Assembly: GCA_002332715.1 (NCBI GenBank) | Contig: DDBE01000234.1 | Coordinates: 1-5,721 of the forward strand | Direction: 5' to 3' | Source: Flavobacteriales bacterium UBA2040 | GTDB lineage: Bacteria; Bacteroidota; Bacteroidia; Flavobacteriales_D; Crocinitomicaceae | DNA: 5,721 nt | Shown: positions 5,215 through 5,721 of the stretch, one piece after another | How positions within the stretch are numbered: the stretch's first letter is position 1 | Layout of the letters: each line of letters opens with the position of its first letter | Position numbers and translations under genes: made by a program | The notes under the pieces: generated by a model | What the model saw: only the letters and a program-made list of their open reading frames with translations | What the model was told of the DNA's origin: nothing | Databases searched by the model: none

Positions 5215-5721
5215 TTAAACAGTATGTTTTGCCGATTTGCGACAAGTGTAAACAAATGCTGGAGGGAAATTCCAAAAGGTATAATTGATTTTAACGTTAG
5301 GAAACGTCGATTTAAGATACTTTTTCGACTGTAGCGAATATTGGAATTGAGTCAGGCATCCATCGTCTGCCAAGGAGTCTATTGCCGCTTTTACAATGTT
5401 TGCTCTCAACTCCTTTGGAAAGTTCGCCAGTGGAAGGGAAGAAATTACTGCATCCGTTTGGTGCAAGTTGTGCTGATCGAGATATTCTTTTAGCTTTTCG
5501 GCACTATCATGGATAAAGTGAACGCGGTTGTCTTTAATGGATTTATTGAGATTGTGAAAAAACTCATCGTGCAGTTCAAACACAAGTAAAGTCGCGTCTG
5601 GAGCCATTTTAGCCAATATTTCTCTAGTAAACACGCCAGTTCCTGGACCGAGCTCAATGATGGTTTTCGCCTTACTGAAATCAACCGAATCCAACATGCT
5701 TTTGGTTAATTGTTTAGAGCT
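5215..5721 (-). CDS. Class I SAM-dependent methyltransferase, PmtA-like phospholipid N-methyltransferase (5' end outside window)
   Basis: The frame runs on the minus strand and stays open to the window edge, giving 168 visible residues; the Met at 5695-5697 is probably internal because the preceding SSKQLTKS matches the conserved stretch before the SAM motif in this family. Numbering from that Met: motif I is IIELGPGTG (13-21), the acidic residue ending strand 2 is E41 in VFELHDEF, then VISSLPLANFP (84-94), LTQFQYS (115-121), and a terminal FWNFPPAFVYTCRK (141-154). ELGPGTG, S-x-LPL and the closing N-PPA-V block are typical of bacterial phospholipid N-methyltransferases (PmtA), which methylate phosphatidylethanolamine at the membrane; related KsgA-type rRNA adenine methylases have NLPY instead. 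The usual length of about 200 residues suggests only some 25-35 are missing. Substrate is inferred; another small or lipid substrate is possible. It converges on the MarR side, so it is not in that transcript. Confidence 0.85.
   Translation of the reverse strand, partial: SSKQLTKSMLDSVDFSKAKTIIELGPGTGVFTREILAKMAPDATLLVFELHDEFFHNLNKSIKDNRVHFIHDSAEKLKEYLDQHNLHQTDAVISSLPLANFPKELRANIVKAAIDSLADDGCLTQFQYSLQSKKYLKSTFPNVKINYTFWNFPPAFVYTCRKSAKHTV

Overview
The window is AT-rich (roughly 40% GC by eye) and looks like a chromosomal segment from a member of Bacteroidota, most likely Flavobacteriia. The support is protein flavour (a flavobacterial-type MltG, a glycosylasparaginase close to the Elizabethkingia enzyme, a GH2 beta-mannosidase), weak or absent Shine-Dalgarno sequences, a Bacteroidota-type -7 promoter box (TAAATTTG) before the MarR gene, and a decayed SpoIIE-type phosphatase gene of the kind common in this group. 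The assignment is inferred from the sequence alone.

Layout, left to right. (1) 2-433 (+): C-terminal part of mltG, the endolytic peptidoglycan transglycosylase, cut by the window edge. (2) 443-1447 (+): glycosylasparaginase with a Tat-like signal peptide, 9 bp after mltG. (3) 1448-1552: 105-bp spacer with only a weak hairpin and T-run. (4) 1553-4033 (+): exported GH2 beta-mannosidase, apparently complete with both catalytic glutamates. (5) 4034-4551: 518 bp without an intact gene. It holds a possible terminator, a clearly recognisable but broken C-terminal remnant of a SpoIIE/PP2C-type phosphatase, and the promoter and operator of the next gene. (6) 4552-5001 (+): MarR-family regulator with a perfect 14-bp palindrome in its promoter and almost no room for a 5' leader. 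(7) 5002-5214: mostly non-coding, with a possible 30-residue lipoprotein at 5095-5187. (8) 5215-5721 (-): class I SAM methyltransferase resembling phospholipid N-methyltransferase (PmtA), with its start beyond the window.

How the genes fit together. Glycosylasparaginase cleaves the GlcNAc-Asn linkage and beta-mannosidase removes the Man-beta-1,4-GlcNAc mannose. Both are terminal steps in breaking down the eukaryotic N-glycan core, and both proteins carry export signals, so a small periplasmic glycopeptide salvage module analogous to the lysosomal route is a reasonable inference. No SusC/SusD pair or other glycosidase is in view. The MarR regulator probably controls itself; no other target is visible. 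I see no defence system, CRISPR array, insertion sequence, tRNA or rRNA, and no clear candidate for a wholly new system. The most informative non-gene signals are the phosphatase pseudogene and the promoter-embedded palindrome.
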